A DNA stretch of 64,000 bases from Antilocapra americana (Eukaryota; Chordata; Mammalia; Artiodactyla; Antilocapridae), in contig ML660211.1 of assembly GCA_007570785.1 (NCBI GenBank), forward strand, positions 62,001-126,000, in the 5' to 3' direction. Under the pieces are notes generated by a model. The model had not been told where the DNA came from. It did not search any database and saw only the letters and a program-made list of their open reading frames with translations. Positions 34,940 to 46,282 of the stretch are shown here, piece by piece. Each line of letters starts with the position of its first letter. Position 1 is the first letter of the stretch. A program made the position numbers and the translations under genes.

Positions 34940-35416
34940 GTTGTTTCAGTTGCTAAGTCATGTTCGACTCTTTGTGACCTCATGGGCTGCAGCAGACAAA
35001 ACCTCCTTGTTTTTCATCATCTCCCAAACTTTGCTCAAACTCATGTCCATTGAGTCAGTGATACCATCCAACCATCTCATCCTTCTTTCATCCCCTTCTT
35101 CTCCTGTCTCCAATCTTTCCCAGCATCAGGGTCTTTTCCAATGAGTCTATTCTTCACATCAACTGGCCAAAGTATTGGACTTTCAGCTTCAGCATCAGTC
35201 TTAGCAATGAACATTCAGGGTTGGTTTCCTTTAAGATTGACTGGTTTGATTTCCTTGCTGTCCAAGGGATTCTCAAGAGTCTTCTCCAGTACCACAGTTA
35301 GAAAGCATCAATTCTTTGGCGCTCAGCCTTCTTTATGGTCCACCTCTCACATCTGTACGTAAATACTGGAAAAACCATACTTTAACTATACAGACCTTTG
35401 TAGACAAAGCAATGTC
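34940..35416 (-). mobile_element. BovB LINE, 5'-truncated, inserted in old L1
   Basis: Antisense BovB 3' part ('TTGCTAAGTCATGTTCGAC', 'CAGCATCAGGGTCTTTTCC', 'CAGACCTTTGTAGACAAAGC'). It is flanked by the 9-bp duplication TCTTTGTCT (34931-34939 and 35417-35425). Confidence 0.93.
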
Positions 35417-37780
35417 TCTTTGTCTTATTGAGTTGTAAATGTTCCTTATATATTCTAGACACCAATCTCTTATTGGGTATATAAATTGCACACATTTTTT
35501 TCTAAAATTCTTGTGATGCATTTTCATGCTATTAACATAATTTGCAGCATAAATTTTTAAATGTGTAGCCCAATTTATGTATTTTATTTTCTTTTATTAC
35601 TTGCCCTATTGGTGTCATATCTAAGGTGCCATCACCTAATCCAAAATCCAAGATGACAAAGATGTACTCCAAATTTTATGCTAAGAGTTTTATAGTTTTA
35701 CCTCTTGTAAATAGTTTTAGGTCTTACAAATTAATTTTGATTTAATTCTAATGTAGATTTGAGGTAGAAGTCTTGTATCAGCACCATTTTTTTTTGGGGG
35801 GGCAACTATTCTTTACTCTATTGAATTGTCTTAGCACCCTTATTAAGAATTAATTGACCTTAGACATACTTGCTATTTCTGGACTGTCATTTTTTTTCTT
35901 TTTTCCCCCAAGATCTATCCTTATATCAGGACTACCTTGTCTTAATTATGTGGCTACATAATCAGTTTTGTAATCAGGACTTAATTCCTCCTTTTTTTTT
36001 AATTTAATTTCTAGTCACTTGATAAAGAGAATTTCTGAAAAAAATAAAAGCCAGTTGAGGTTGTATTGCATAGACTGAGCTGAATATGTAGATCAGTTTG
36101 GAGAGAAAAATCATGTTCAATGTATTGCCCTTGATTCATGTCTTTCTTGTTTTCTGAGAAACGGATCTTCTTAGCTTTCTTTTAGCAATTGTTTTATTGT
36201 TATTGGAAGTTTTGCAGTCCATCTATTAATATTTCTCCTAGAATTTTTTCATTCTTTGTAATACTTTGCAAGTTACTGTTTACTTTTCATTGATGGAGTG
36301 TTTATTGCTAGTTTACATGAACACAATTGATTTTATTTACTTTTATCCTACAAATTTGCTAAAGTACTCTGCAAGTTTCTAAACTAAGTCCTGATAGTTT
36401 CTTAGTGTTTTCCTTAGGATTTGCTGTATAGAATATCACGTCTTCTGTGAATAGAGATTTTTTTTCTTATTTTCTATTCTGAATGTCTCATTTTTTTATG
36501 TCTAATTGCTCTGGATAGATCCTCCAGTGAATGCTGAATGAAAGTGGAGAGTAGACATCCATTGATTTTTCCTAATTTTAAGAGAGGAACATTCTTTCAC
36601 CTTTAATGTTAGATGGGGATTTTCTTTGATGCCTTTTAAATTGTTGATGATGTTTTATATTTCTAGTGTTTTGACCATTTATTTTCTTTTAATGAAAGCT
36701 TTTCAGAGTTTGTCCAAAGCTATTTCTACATCTATAGATAAAGAACCAATCATGGGCTTCCTGTAATCTATACTGTTAATATAGCATAATAAATGAATTA
36801 TTTTCTAAATGTTTACACAACTTTGCATACCTTGTATAAACCCCATTTTGTCATGATGTATACTTTTTGTTACATATTGATGGATTATATTTGCTAGTAT
36901 GTTGTTGAAGATGTCAATGTGCTCGTATTCATGAGAGTTATTGCTCAATAGACTTCTCTTCATGTGCATATTTTTTCTGATTTTGGCACTGAGGTAATAT
37001 GAACCTCATAGAGTGCACTGGGGAGTACTGGTGTTTATTCTGTATTTTGGAAGGATTTGTGAAAGACTGGCATTAATTATATTTTAAGTTGTAGAATTCA
37101 CTACATCTGACCTGAGATTTTTTTATATATTTAAATTACTAATTCTGCATTTGTTACTAGTATAAGTTTAATTAGATTTTCTGTATCTACTTGTCTTATA
37201 AAAGGGAGGCTTTGTCCTTTCTTCCACAGGGGCCTGAACTACAGCTTCTAAAACTCAAGAGCTAAGGAGTGAGTGAGAATACTAATATCCTGCTCCTCCA
37301 GGGATACAAATATAGATCTATATTGGGTGTTAGGGTAAGTGGGAGCTTCATCTTCATTAATATATCCACCCAGAATAAAGCTTCCATCACACTGAGATGG
37401 GAAGAATCAAATTGGGAAACAGTTCATGGATCAAATGTTACAAACTCTCAAGACCCTTACTAAGGGTTCATAGATTTTCTTGAATAAACCATTCTTCATA
37501 TACTGCTTCCCCTTAAGAAAGTTTCCATAGACTTTAAATATTTGGTGTTTTTGCTATATAATATTACCAAGTAAATTGTTGTTTCAATGGGAAGGTCTGT
37601 TGAGCCCCTCATACCACCATTCTGCCCCATAGCCACTTTTAAAGGCAGAATCCTTAAGATAATAAATTAGGCATATTTCAGAAAATATCAATGATCATTT
37701 CCAGTATGATTCTCTCAAAAGTGATTTCTTTATTTCTTTAATGACTTGCATATATGTGACTGAGTTTAAGATCTTTGGTA

Positions 37781-38520
37781 CTGTTGTTGTTCAGTCACTA
37801 AGTCATATCTGATTCTTCATGATCCCATGGACTGCAGCATGTCAGGCTCCTCTGTTCTCCACTATCTCCTGGAGTTTTCTCAAATTCATTTCCATTTAGT
37901 CAGTGATGCCAACTGACCATCTCATCCTCTGTCACACTATTCTCCTCTTCCCTCAATCTTTCCCAGCGTCAGAGTTTTTCTAGTGAGCCAGCTCTTCTCA
38001 TCAGGTGGCCAAAGTATTTATTGGACTTCAGCTTCAGTATCAGTCCTTCCAATGAATGTTCAGAACTGATTTCATTTAGGATGCACTGGTTTGACCTCCT
38101 TGCAGTCCAAGGGACTCACAAATGTCTTCTCCAGCACCACTATTCAAAAACTTCAATTCTTTGATGCTCAGCCTTCTTTATGGTCCGACTCTCATATCTA
38201 CTCATGACTACTGGATAAATCATAGGTTAGACTTTACAGACCTTAGCCAGCAAAGGGATGTCTCTGCTTTTTAATACGCTCTCTAGGTTTGTCATAACTT
38301 TCCTTCCAAGGAGCAAGTGTCTTTTAATTTCATGGCTACAGTAATCACCTGCAGTGATTTTGAGTCCAATAAAATAAAATCTGTCACTGTTTCTACTTTT
38401 TCCATGAAGTGCCATGAAGTGATGGGACCAGATGCCATGATCTTACTTTTTTTATTGTTGAGTTTCAAGCCAGCTTTCTCAGTCTCCTCTTTCACCCTCA
38501 TCAAGTGTCTCTTCAGTTCC
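37781..38520 (-). mobile_element. BovB LINE, 5'-truncated
   Basis: Antisense BovB 3' part through the RT C-terminal region. The minus frame 38504-38292 reads 'KEETEKAGLKLNNKKSKIMAS'. It is flanked by TTGGTA at 37775-37780 and 38521-38526. Frameshifts separate the coding remnants. Confidence 0.92.
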
Positions 38521-38526
38521 TTGGTA

Positions 38527-38884
38527 TTAGAATGCCATTAAGTCTACTTGAAATGAAAACCTATAAAGGAAAAATTGTATCATGCCTCATATACATTTAA
38601 TTCCTCTACAGTGAAAAACTTAATGGAATATTCTTTAAGCAGGAATTCCCATTTACAATAATTTAACATAATATAATTATAATTTTTAAACACTAAAATT
38701 ATAATGCCATTCAGCATAGCAATGAAAACATAGTATATAGAATCTAAAAACTTAATGTTCTAAGTAATTATGAAATGGATAAAATAAAATTCTAAAGTCT
38801 ATATAAATTTATAAAAATATCTGTTATAAATTCAAACCTTCAAGTGATATTAAAAATTCTAAGATCATATGTATTATACTTCAG
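38527..38884. other. no recognised feature
   Basis: AT-rich spacer; no gene or repeat recognised. Confidence 0.4.
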
Positions 38885-38950
38885 TTATTTTTAATTAATT
38901 TCTTAATTTTAATTGGAGGCTAATTACTTTGCAATACTGTAGTGGTTTTT

Positions 38951-40304
38951 TGCCGGGAGCCGTCAGGATGCCCCCTCACTAGGATGACAAAGTCAGGAGA
39001 CTGAGAAGGAAACTGCAATGCCAATTTTCCTTCGGGGCATCCCAAGGCAAGGCCCCTCTTGGTATTTTTCTTGGGAAGTTCTGTTTATGCTCTGAACATT
39101 AGCTCATCTCAGTAGGTCAGTCCCAGTTAGAAAAATTTCATCCTGAGATAATTCCCTCAGACCTTATTTCCCTCAGGGGATCCAGGAAGGCAGATTCCCT
39201 TTCCTGGGGACTAAGGAGGAATAAGGGACATTTAAATAGATTACTATACCTCCTACTAGTCACTGGGGAGTTTACCAAGAGTTCTCTGGGGGTTATGGCA
39301 AAGCCACCACCAGAAGGGCTCGTACTTGGGTCACCTTTCCACAACCCACCCACCTCCCCCCCCCCACCCCCGACCACTCCACGAAGGAGGCTCCCTTCCT
39401 TGAAAATACCAGGCTTGAGTGGGACTTAGGAGTGCTCATAACTGTGGCCAGCATAGTTGGAGACACTGATTGCTTTAGGGTAGTGTAGACATAGGAATTC
39501 CTTTTAGTAGTTGTAAGGTTAATAGGGTTTCCTTGTTAAAGCAGTGCTGCTAAACTGTCTGTCTTCTTTTCTCTTTCCTTGTAAAAACCAATATAGGTTA
39601 ATAGAATAAAACAGTTTCAAGCTTAAGCCCCTCTTTCTAGCTTCTACATAGTTGCACCTTGTCAGGGAACATTTTGCAGGAGGCTTCCTGTGTCAATCCC
39701 TGAATATTCAGAGATGAGTGGAGAGGCACACCTTTTCCGAGGACAAAAGAAATGCATACATTCTTAAAGTAAAGTAACCATTTACAGCCTTCTTCCCTCT
39801 CGGATATGGAAAGTGAGTTTTTTACAATCCCCTCTTTGAGATAGATTCTAGCCTTATGTTTTCTGGATAAGTTGCAAGATTTTTATCTTTGCTGAAAAGG
39901 CTATCTTGTAAGACAGTGAATATTTGCCTGCATTATGCTAAAAAAAGGTATGCTAGAGACATTCAAATGGTAAACATACTATTATTAAGTCTGATTATGC
40001 AGAAATCCGAACTTTTGTAAGGAAAATGAGCTTAATGTAAAAGTTGTTGATGGTAGGCAGAAAACAAAAGTTTGCATAAAATAGTTGTGATGTAATGGGG
40101 ATGTTCTTTGGCTATAAAGCTGTAAGCTAACAGAAATAAAGTGAGAGACTTCTCCACCGCCTTTTGGAGAGACTTCTCCATCACCTTACAAAACTAACAG
40201 CAATAGAGACTGCTTCATCACCACACATCGACTCAGCTCAGTTCTTCTGCTGACGCCACTCATCCCTCAAGACCCCCGGACCCGGCCGGGGCTGGACCCC
40301 GGCA
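38951..40304 (+). mobile_element. solo LTR, class II (ERVK/betaretrovirus-like)
   Basis: A 1,354-bp element beginning TGCCGGGAGC and ending GACCCCGGCA (7-bp inverted ends TGCCGGG/CCCGGCA). It sits between perfect 6-bp duplications GTTTTT (38945-38950 and 40305-40310) inside the L1 3' end. A TATAAA at about 40113 and an AATAAA at 40135-40140 place U3-R-U5 in plus orientation, with a long U3 and short U5. A roughly 22-bp 'GAGAGACTTCTCCA(C/T)C(A/G)CC' phrase is repeated in R. Six-base duplication and long U3 are typical of betaretrovirus-type elements. No internal genes remain, so it arose by LTR-LTR recombination. Confidence 0.85.
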
Positions 40305-40514
40305 GTTTTTGCCATACATTGACATGAATCAGCCATGGGTATACATGTGGCCTCCATCCTACCTCCCTCCTAGCTCCTCATCTATCTTCCTCTCCATCCC
40401 ATCCCTCAGGGTCATCCCACTGCACTGTCCCGAGCATCCTGTCTCATGTTGTTGTAGCCACGCGCTCTGGGAAGCAAACTCACTCAGAAGGACAATGCAG
40501 ACAGTGAAGGGCAG

Positions 40515-40520
40515 TTTATT
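40515..40520 (-). promoter_or_regulatory. polyadenylation signal AATAAA in the 3' LTR
   Basis: The plus strand reads TTTATT. The same position in the 5' LTR has changed to AATCAA (plus TTGATT near 46350), so only the 3' LTR keeps the canonical signal. Confidence 0.75.
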
Positions 40521-40585
40521 ACACCGGCGGGCCCAAGGCAGAGTCTCCTCTTAGCCAAGGACCTCGACCAGCATTTGTGAGGATC

Positions 40586-40592
40586 TTTTATA
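40586..40592 (-). promoter_or_regulatory. TATA box of the 3' LTR
   Basis: TATAAAA on the minus strand, about 70 bases upstream of the polyadenylation signal in the direction of transcription. Confidence 0.75.
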
Positions 40593-40765
40593 CCCAAACC
40601 CACCACCCCAAATCACCAGGAACTTACATCAACAAAGGAAAAGTAAATACAATCACAACAATGCCATCATTCAAGTATCATGTGTTAGAACAGTCAATAA
40701 TCAATAAGCCCGAGATTGCAGTCCAAATGGTTAATAGTCGATAAGCCCAAGGTTACTATCAGAAA

Positions 40766-40840
40766 GTTTATGACCTGTCAGAAGCGAGGGTTTATGACCT
40801 GTCAGGAGCCAGGGGTTTATGACCTGTCAGGAGCCAGGGG
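40766..40840 (-). repeat. U3 tandem repeat, 3 x ~25 bp (enhancer-like)
   Basis: Three units of TTTATGACCTGTCAGGAGCC type in the 3' LTR; the leftmost unit has two differences. The 5' LTR has only two units (46614-46664). Tandem direct repeats in U3 are where gammaretroviral enhancers usually lie. Confidence 0.85.
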
Positions 40841-40981
40841 TGATTGGTGCATGTTATCACTTAGGTGTTGAGTATCCTGGATCTAACCTTCGAGATTCTC
40901 CTGTCCAGAGGGGGGTCTAATCCCTCCATCATAATTTCCACAGGCACTAAGCACAGAGTTCAGAGAGGTGCCCGAGCATGA

Positions 40982-41577
40982 TCAGCATGAACAGGCCTGA
41001 AATGGAGATCGGGCCCTATGAATTCCTTCTTCATTCCCTCCTCTTCTATAACGAGCATCATTCACTGGAATATATTTAACCTTAGTCCTCCGGCCATGAG
41101 AGAACGCTGTCAACCTCTGGGTTACAAAATTCACAAGACATTGTAAGAAACAAGGCCCACAGAGCAGTATGATTAAAACCATCATGACAACAGTAACAAT
41201 AGTTTTCCACCAGTCTCCCTTTACCCAGGATAGGACAGAAGTCCAAAAGGGAATATGTTCATTAGACATGGCTTTCACTTGGTTTTGCATATCCTCCAAG
41301 GCAGTGGATACATTCCCAGACAGGTCAGGTATGTATATACAACATTTGACTTTAATTATGGTGCAAGTCCCTCCTTGGGCTGCTGTGAGTATATCTAATG
41401 CCATCTTATTTTGAATTATTACCTTCCTCATCTGAATTTGTTCTTCATTCAAGGCTTGAATGCCTTTTGTACTGTCTAAAAGGGCTTGTCTAGTGAAATT
41501 AGTTAGGGCCTCTACCTTAATCATGACATCCATTGTCCCTATAGAGGGCACAAATAGGGCAGCAAGATGGTCATATC
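40982..41577 (-). pseudogene. retroviral envelope, transmembrane subunit remnant
   Basis: The TM subunit anchors the envelope and drives membrane fusion in an intact retrovirus. The open part is about 190-199 codons; the first codon usable as a start is GTG at 41551-41549, which is internal to the original protein. Counting from there: a heptad-like N-terminal helix (about 10-45); the so-called immunosuppressive segment (about 47-62); a CX6CC motif (C63, C70, C71), typical of gammaretrovirus-type TM; a membrane-proximal Trp-rich segment (103-115); one membrane segment (about 117-139); and a basic tail ending inside the 3' LTR. Upstream an in-frame TGA and a frame change near 41575 cut it off from the surface subunit, so no complete envelope can be made. 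The class is clear; the exact family within class I is not. Confidence 0.9.
41034..41047 (-). promoter_or_regulatory. polypurine tract
   Basis: On the minus strand AGAAGAGGAGGGAA lies directly before the TGAAGAAGG start of the 3' LTR, the position where plus-strand DNA synthesis is primed. Confidence 0.88.
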
Positions 41578-43300
41578 ATTGAAACACGGATCATGTCCAT
41601 CTTGCATGCAGATACATGACTCAGAAAACTTGAGTGTTTAGCAATACAGTGTCTAATCTGAAGTTACACCCGTAATACACCTATTTATTTCTCAGGATGT
41701 CTGAACCATAGCTACTCTATTTTGACTTTTAATTGTAAAATTTTCTTTAATAGCTTAAGCAGATGTCACCATTAATGATGTCAGTGTTTTTCCAGATATG
41801 AGAAGATGCAAGAATTGGAACTCATAAAATCTTTTCCTGAAAAGATCTAACTATCTGAAGGCCTGTTCTGCCAGTTTTTCCCAGAGCACAGAGTGCCTCA
41901 TTCCTGATTTTCACCCTGAACTCCTCTCAGGGGCATTGAAAGTCAGCAGTTGCAGTGGCCATGATTTAATCGTTGTAGATGTAGATGACAAGTGTCAGTC
42001 TTTCGTTGGCAGAGCCCCTTTTAGCTCAAAAACTTGACCATGATTTTGAGGGGGGCATTTCATGACCATTTTATCTCATGGTGCTGAGAATATCCATTCT
42101 CAGGTTTGGCAAAGATTCCGTTGACAGGCCACTCAATGTGCTGCTACTGGACTAGGCCATAAAACCATAGCCAAAATTCTCTGGACCACCTGTCTTCCTA
42201 GCCTCTTGGTCCAGGAAAATATTTCCTCTTGTTGCTTTTTCTCATATCTAGAGTTACACTGTTACCATCATCGATCTCATATAGGACTATATATTACTTT
42301 ATTAGAAGCCTCAGACACACACTTAGCAGTGCAAGAAAGGGCAATCTTGCAAAACAGGTGAAATACGAACAACACAGCCAGCAGTACCAGCAAAGTCACA
42401 AGTAAGACTTAGGTCACAAGCTTCCGTTAAATGCAGCCCAGTATACATCAGGTCATGCGACCCACTCTGCAGAATCTTTATCTTTTAGGGAAACTGTATA
42501 TTGGCACCACTGTCTAGAAGGCACATAGTCCAGCCCTCTAGCTCTACTAGACTAATCATCTTCAGTATGATTTAATTATTTTTAACACAGAGGAGACTTT
42601 AAACCGAAATTACCATAACCTGGTGTTATCTATACAAATCTATCCCATAATTGTGGGAGATTTTTCTTCCTTTGCTGAAACTTTTCTTGTTGTTCCGACC
42701 GAGCTTGAGCAATAGGAAAAAGCTCAAATTTATGGCCAGAGTCAGAGCAGGCATTATTAATTGGCCTGGAGAGGGCATCCCATCTAGTAATATCACAGTG
42801 GCCTGAATATGACTATAATATTTTTTTTAAGTAAATTTTCTCGGGGCCAACCAGTCAGACTCTTGTAGCAGAGAAACCTACCAAGGTAACCCAGAACTAG
42901 ACACAGGCAATTGGCCACAAACCCAACAATTGGATTGATCTCTAAAACTAGCCTAGGATCAGATCTATGACAGAAAAGCATTTGATTTATATGCAAAGGT
43001 CCGAGAAGCCAAGAAAACATTATAAATGATCATACTAATCAGGTCCAACATCCTAGGCAAGCTGTCCACCTCTGATGTCGTTGTCTTCCCATCCTGGTAT
43101 AGTGTAGTTTCTCCTGACAAAAAGTCCTCCCATCCAGGTTGGAGATAGACAGTCCCTTAAATTATGTATTTTTCCAGTCCTTGTTGCAGATCATGAGGCA
43201 TCTGATCTTCATCCAAAGGTAGATTACTGAGATAAGCTTCAGAAACAAACTTAGGGTGTTCTTTAGGAATTCAATTAAAGTTTACATTAACATCACATAA
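41578..43300 (-). pseudogene. probable envelope surface-subunit remnant, heavily decayed
   Basis: Its position directly upstream of TM fits the surface subunit. Frames are broken throughout. Just upstream of TM the minus strand has a Cys-containing piece ('SESCICMQDGHDPCFND'). The minus frame 43020-42793 ('GPLHINQMLFCHRSDPRL', later 'GYLGRFLCYKSLTGWP') has the Cys/Trp spacing of an envelope ectodomain. I cannot point to a definite receptor-binding or CWLC-type motif, so this is an inference from position plus weak resemblance. Confidence 0.45.
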
Positions 43301-45180
43301 CAGCAAAGAACTATCTAAGAACTGAGTCTTACTACCTCCATTGGTAGACATCTATTAACAAACTGGGATTTAACACTTATTGAAACATCATTTTGTCCCT
43401 AAAATTATCTTCACTTTCATCAAATATAACCAGATCAAGGCTAGTTTGTTTGTAAAACATGTCTGTTCTCATTAACCTTGGTCTGATGATTCATATACTC
43501 ACAATTGATCACAAACTTCTTATTTTGTTGAAACATTTATAGAGTCTCAGACTGAACTTTTAAAATAAAACAAGGCTGGGAAACTCACACCAAAGGCTTA
43601 TCACAGACTTTGCCCAACACATCTGAATTCTTCCCTTAAAGGTCTCAAAATTTCTGGGATTTTTGTGCCTGTTAGTGAGATAACCTTCTTAGCACATTTG
43701 ATAAGCTTACTGGAAACCTAAGAATTTTAAATCTCCGAAGAAGTTATATAGAAAATATAATTGTATTGTTTACAACATACAACTCTTTACAATCAGCTTG
43801 AGAGGAAAGTCTTCCCCACTCCCAGAAAATACAAGATTCTAACCTGTAATTTTTCAGTTAGAAACCATAAAAGTTCATTCGGTAGTTTTGTTAACTTTTG
43901 TGAAGTCATCTGGTTTTCTATTAGAGTACCAGGATATATCAGAATGTTAAGAACTCCATATAATTTCTAGAATATCTGTATTAGTAATTTTACCATACAT
44001 TATAACATGAGTGGATTTATTACTCATTTGATAATATTTTTATGCAATTTAACCCACCAAATAAACACAATTAGTTTAATATCTCTCTTTGGGATGTTTC
44101 AGGGGCCCTCTAAAGCACCCCAAAGTTAGCCAGAGGTCAAAGAAACCTCAAAAGAATTTAATTTAGGAAGTATTTTCAATAAATATCAAAAGAGTTTATA
44201 ACAGTCAGATAGGATCATATAAGTCACTGTGAAACAACAGTTACTCACTAAGCCAAAATTAACAAAAGATTTCAAAGGTAAACATAGAACAGATCACTTC
44301 AGAGATAAAGAAACTTAAAATCTATTATCAAAGGTAGTTCAACATCTCAAGAAAACTCATATTTATGCACAAAACTCTTCCCATGGGGTCCACTTTTCAT
44401 AAAACATTTGTGTCACTTTCTGTACCCATTCCTTTGTTTTCCCATCCTGAAACAGCCACATGTAAGTCAAACCTACTTCCTTTTCCCTTCATAAAATGTA
44501 ATTTCACTCCATATACCTTCTTTACTGAAAACACACATCTTACTTTCCTTTAGCAACCAAGAACTAACCTTTATGTTAGCATTTTATAGATTGGCAAGCA
44601 TAAATACCAGTGATAATTTCTAAAACCCTTGCTTTCTTAGAACATTTTAGGATGGCACCAAACATTATTCACTTACAGTCCTAAATCTCTTTAGTTTTTC
44701 TGTAAAAGGAAATGACCTTAACTACTTAATAGACTTTCAAAACTTAGCATAACCCTTAAAAATTCAAGTTATGTCAATCTGGAGAGACTATTTTAGACAG
44801 ATATTCCTAAAGAATAGTTATATAAAAGCTCATATCTTATTTACATTTTTAGAAGTTTTCTCTCTCTCTTTTTTAACTCGAGGTAATTACAGATATAATA
44901 TTTAACTTATATTAAATCTAGGTACAATGAAAATGTGTTACTTGATGTTAATTTTTAAGACATGTCTATATTAGCTAGATCAACAAACATCAATATCAGG
45001 TATCCAATACTGAATATTTCCCAGTTCACATGAACCTGGAATTTATTGTTTAATTTAGAATTATTTGTCTTGCAAGTGCTCACCTTTCCTCAAGCCTATT
45101 AAACAGAGCTCACCCACAAATCAACTCCAAAAATCATTATGCAGAGACAAAGACATACCAAAACATATTTAAACAGACAC
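43301..45180. other. AT-rich interior of the provirus, unassigned
   Basis: About 1.9 kb within the provirus with no recognisable gag or pol sequence and only short frames (69 and 62 codons). Composition is far more AT-rich than the leader and LTRs. It could be strongly decayed retroviral sequence, sequence captured by an ancestor, or a later insertion of an unknown element. Confidence 0.4.
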
Positions 45181-46262
45181 AAAGCAGGATCTAGCTTCAT
45201 TTTCTAAGTTTAGAGGTCGGGGCACTCTGGCCAGCTGTCTGCATCAGGAGGAGACCAGGGACAAAAGGGTCCCAGTTGTGGCTGCTGGGTCCAGTCCATT
45301 GGCAGGCAAGCCAGCCCCTGAGTACCCTGAATGGTCAAGATGTCAGTCTCAGCCAAGAATAGGGGGACCCCTTCCAGGGCCCGAAGCTGGGTTTTTGTCT
45401 AACACTTGGAAATGAATTGTCCAAGGAGACACATGTGCTGACAAAGCAAGAGACTCCATTGGGAGGGGCACCCAGGAGAAATGCTCAGCTGCGTGGCTCA
45501 CAGTACAGCTACATGGACAGACAGAGAGACAGAACAAACAGTCCTCCGGGAGTCCGAAGACACGGCAGACAGACGAACACCAGACGTCGGCCGAAAACAC
45601 ATCAGAGGGGCTCTCTCCAGCCCCTCTGTCCCTTTCCCTTACCAGAGGTACCTTACCCTCCAGCGCACTTACAAAGCCAGCTGCCTTCCAGCAATGGATG
45701 CTGGGCCTCAGTCTTATGCCGGCTAGAGCCTCCAGCGCATTTCCAGAGCCAAGCTACCTGTCTCCACTGGCAGAGGAGATGATGGGTCACACAGCAGATG
45801 GGTACCTCCTGAGGGGGAGGGCAGAATACGAACTCACAGAGTTTGATATCCTTTCTATAAAACCCCTTGACGACCGCTCCGCACATTCCCTAAGACGGCG
45901 TGGACACACCTCCTACCTGGCTTTCTTAAACCATAAGTTCCCTTTCTTCAACCCTGGCATGGCCGTCGACCTGAATGCGGAGCAGCTATCGCCACCAACC
46001 GAAACCAGTTTCTTATGCGTCTCTTCCTCTAGTCCCTCGCAGGGGGGTGATCAGGCCCCCTCTTCCACCCTACCGGGTGGGCTCCTCCTCACCTGAGCAC
46101 TCTGTTCCCTTGCTGCCATTCATTGCCTGCCAAAACAAAGGAACTGGGCCTTGAAAAACGAAATCTTCCAGAGGGGCGAGACGCCTTCCCCCCTCTAGGA
46201 GATTCAAGCTACAAAGCCTCAGGGTGGCCTCAAATGAGACCTGTCTCCTCAAAGTGAGGAGT
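45181..46262 (-). other. GC-rich leader region of the provirus
   Basis: About 1.1 kb following the primer binding site on the minus strand, clearly GC-richer than its surroundings. It would contain the packaging leader and perhaps the start of gag, but no gag motif is visible. Minus-strand frames are open but unrecognised (45600-45349 and 45886-45653). A phrase CCTCCAGCGCA(C/T)TT(A/C)CA(A/G)AGCCA occurs twice, at 45659 and 45731, which gives repeated 'KCAGG' in the minus frame. Confidence 0.55.
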
Positions 46263-46280
46263 TTCTCAGCCCATGCACCA
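46263..46280 (-). promoter_or_regulatory. primer binding site, tRNA-Gly-like
   Basis: On the minus strand, two bases (TT) after the CA end of the 5' LTR, the sequence is TGGTGCATGGGCTGAGAA. It matches the complement of the 3' end of mammalian tRNA-Gly (TGGTGCATTGGCCGGGAA) at 15 of 18 positions. tRNA-Gly priming is known for some gammaretroviruses. Confidence 0.8.
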
Positions 46281-46282
46281 AA

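Larger units (their letters stand above)
34040..37660 (-). mobile_element. old LINE-1 (L1M-like), antisense, interrupted twice
   Basis: Diverged antisense L1 from the 3' region at the left ('CTGCATTCTGTCTC', 'TTTATCCATGTTTCATAAAGC'), through ORF2 ('ACACCAATCTCTTATTGGG', 'TGAGAAACGGATCTTCTTAGC', 'TCCACAAATTTG'-type segments), to a probable 5' UTR (37200-37660). It is interrupted by a Bov-tA piece and a BovB. It is much more degraded than the L1s to either side, so it is older. Confidence 0.7.
40450..41033 (-). repeat. 3' LTR of the class I provirus
   Basis: On the minus strand it runs TGAAGAAGG...GGCTACAACA (TG...CA). It carries TATAAAA (40586-40592) and AATAAA (40515-40520), spaced as in a U3-R-U5 LTR. 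U3 holds three tandem copies of a roughly 25-bp unit (40766-40840). The last 17 codons of the env frame run into its U3. Confidence 0.93.

Noticed and set aside
45417..46096. Plus-strand frames of 121 and 132 codons
   Set aside because: They lie antisense to the proviral leader and have no recognisable domain; the provirus is transcribed from the minus strand.
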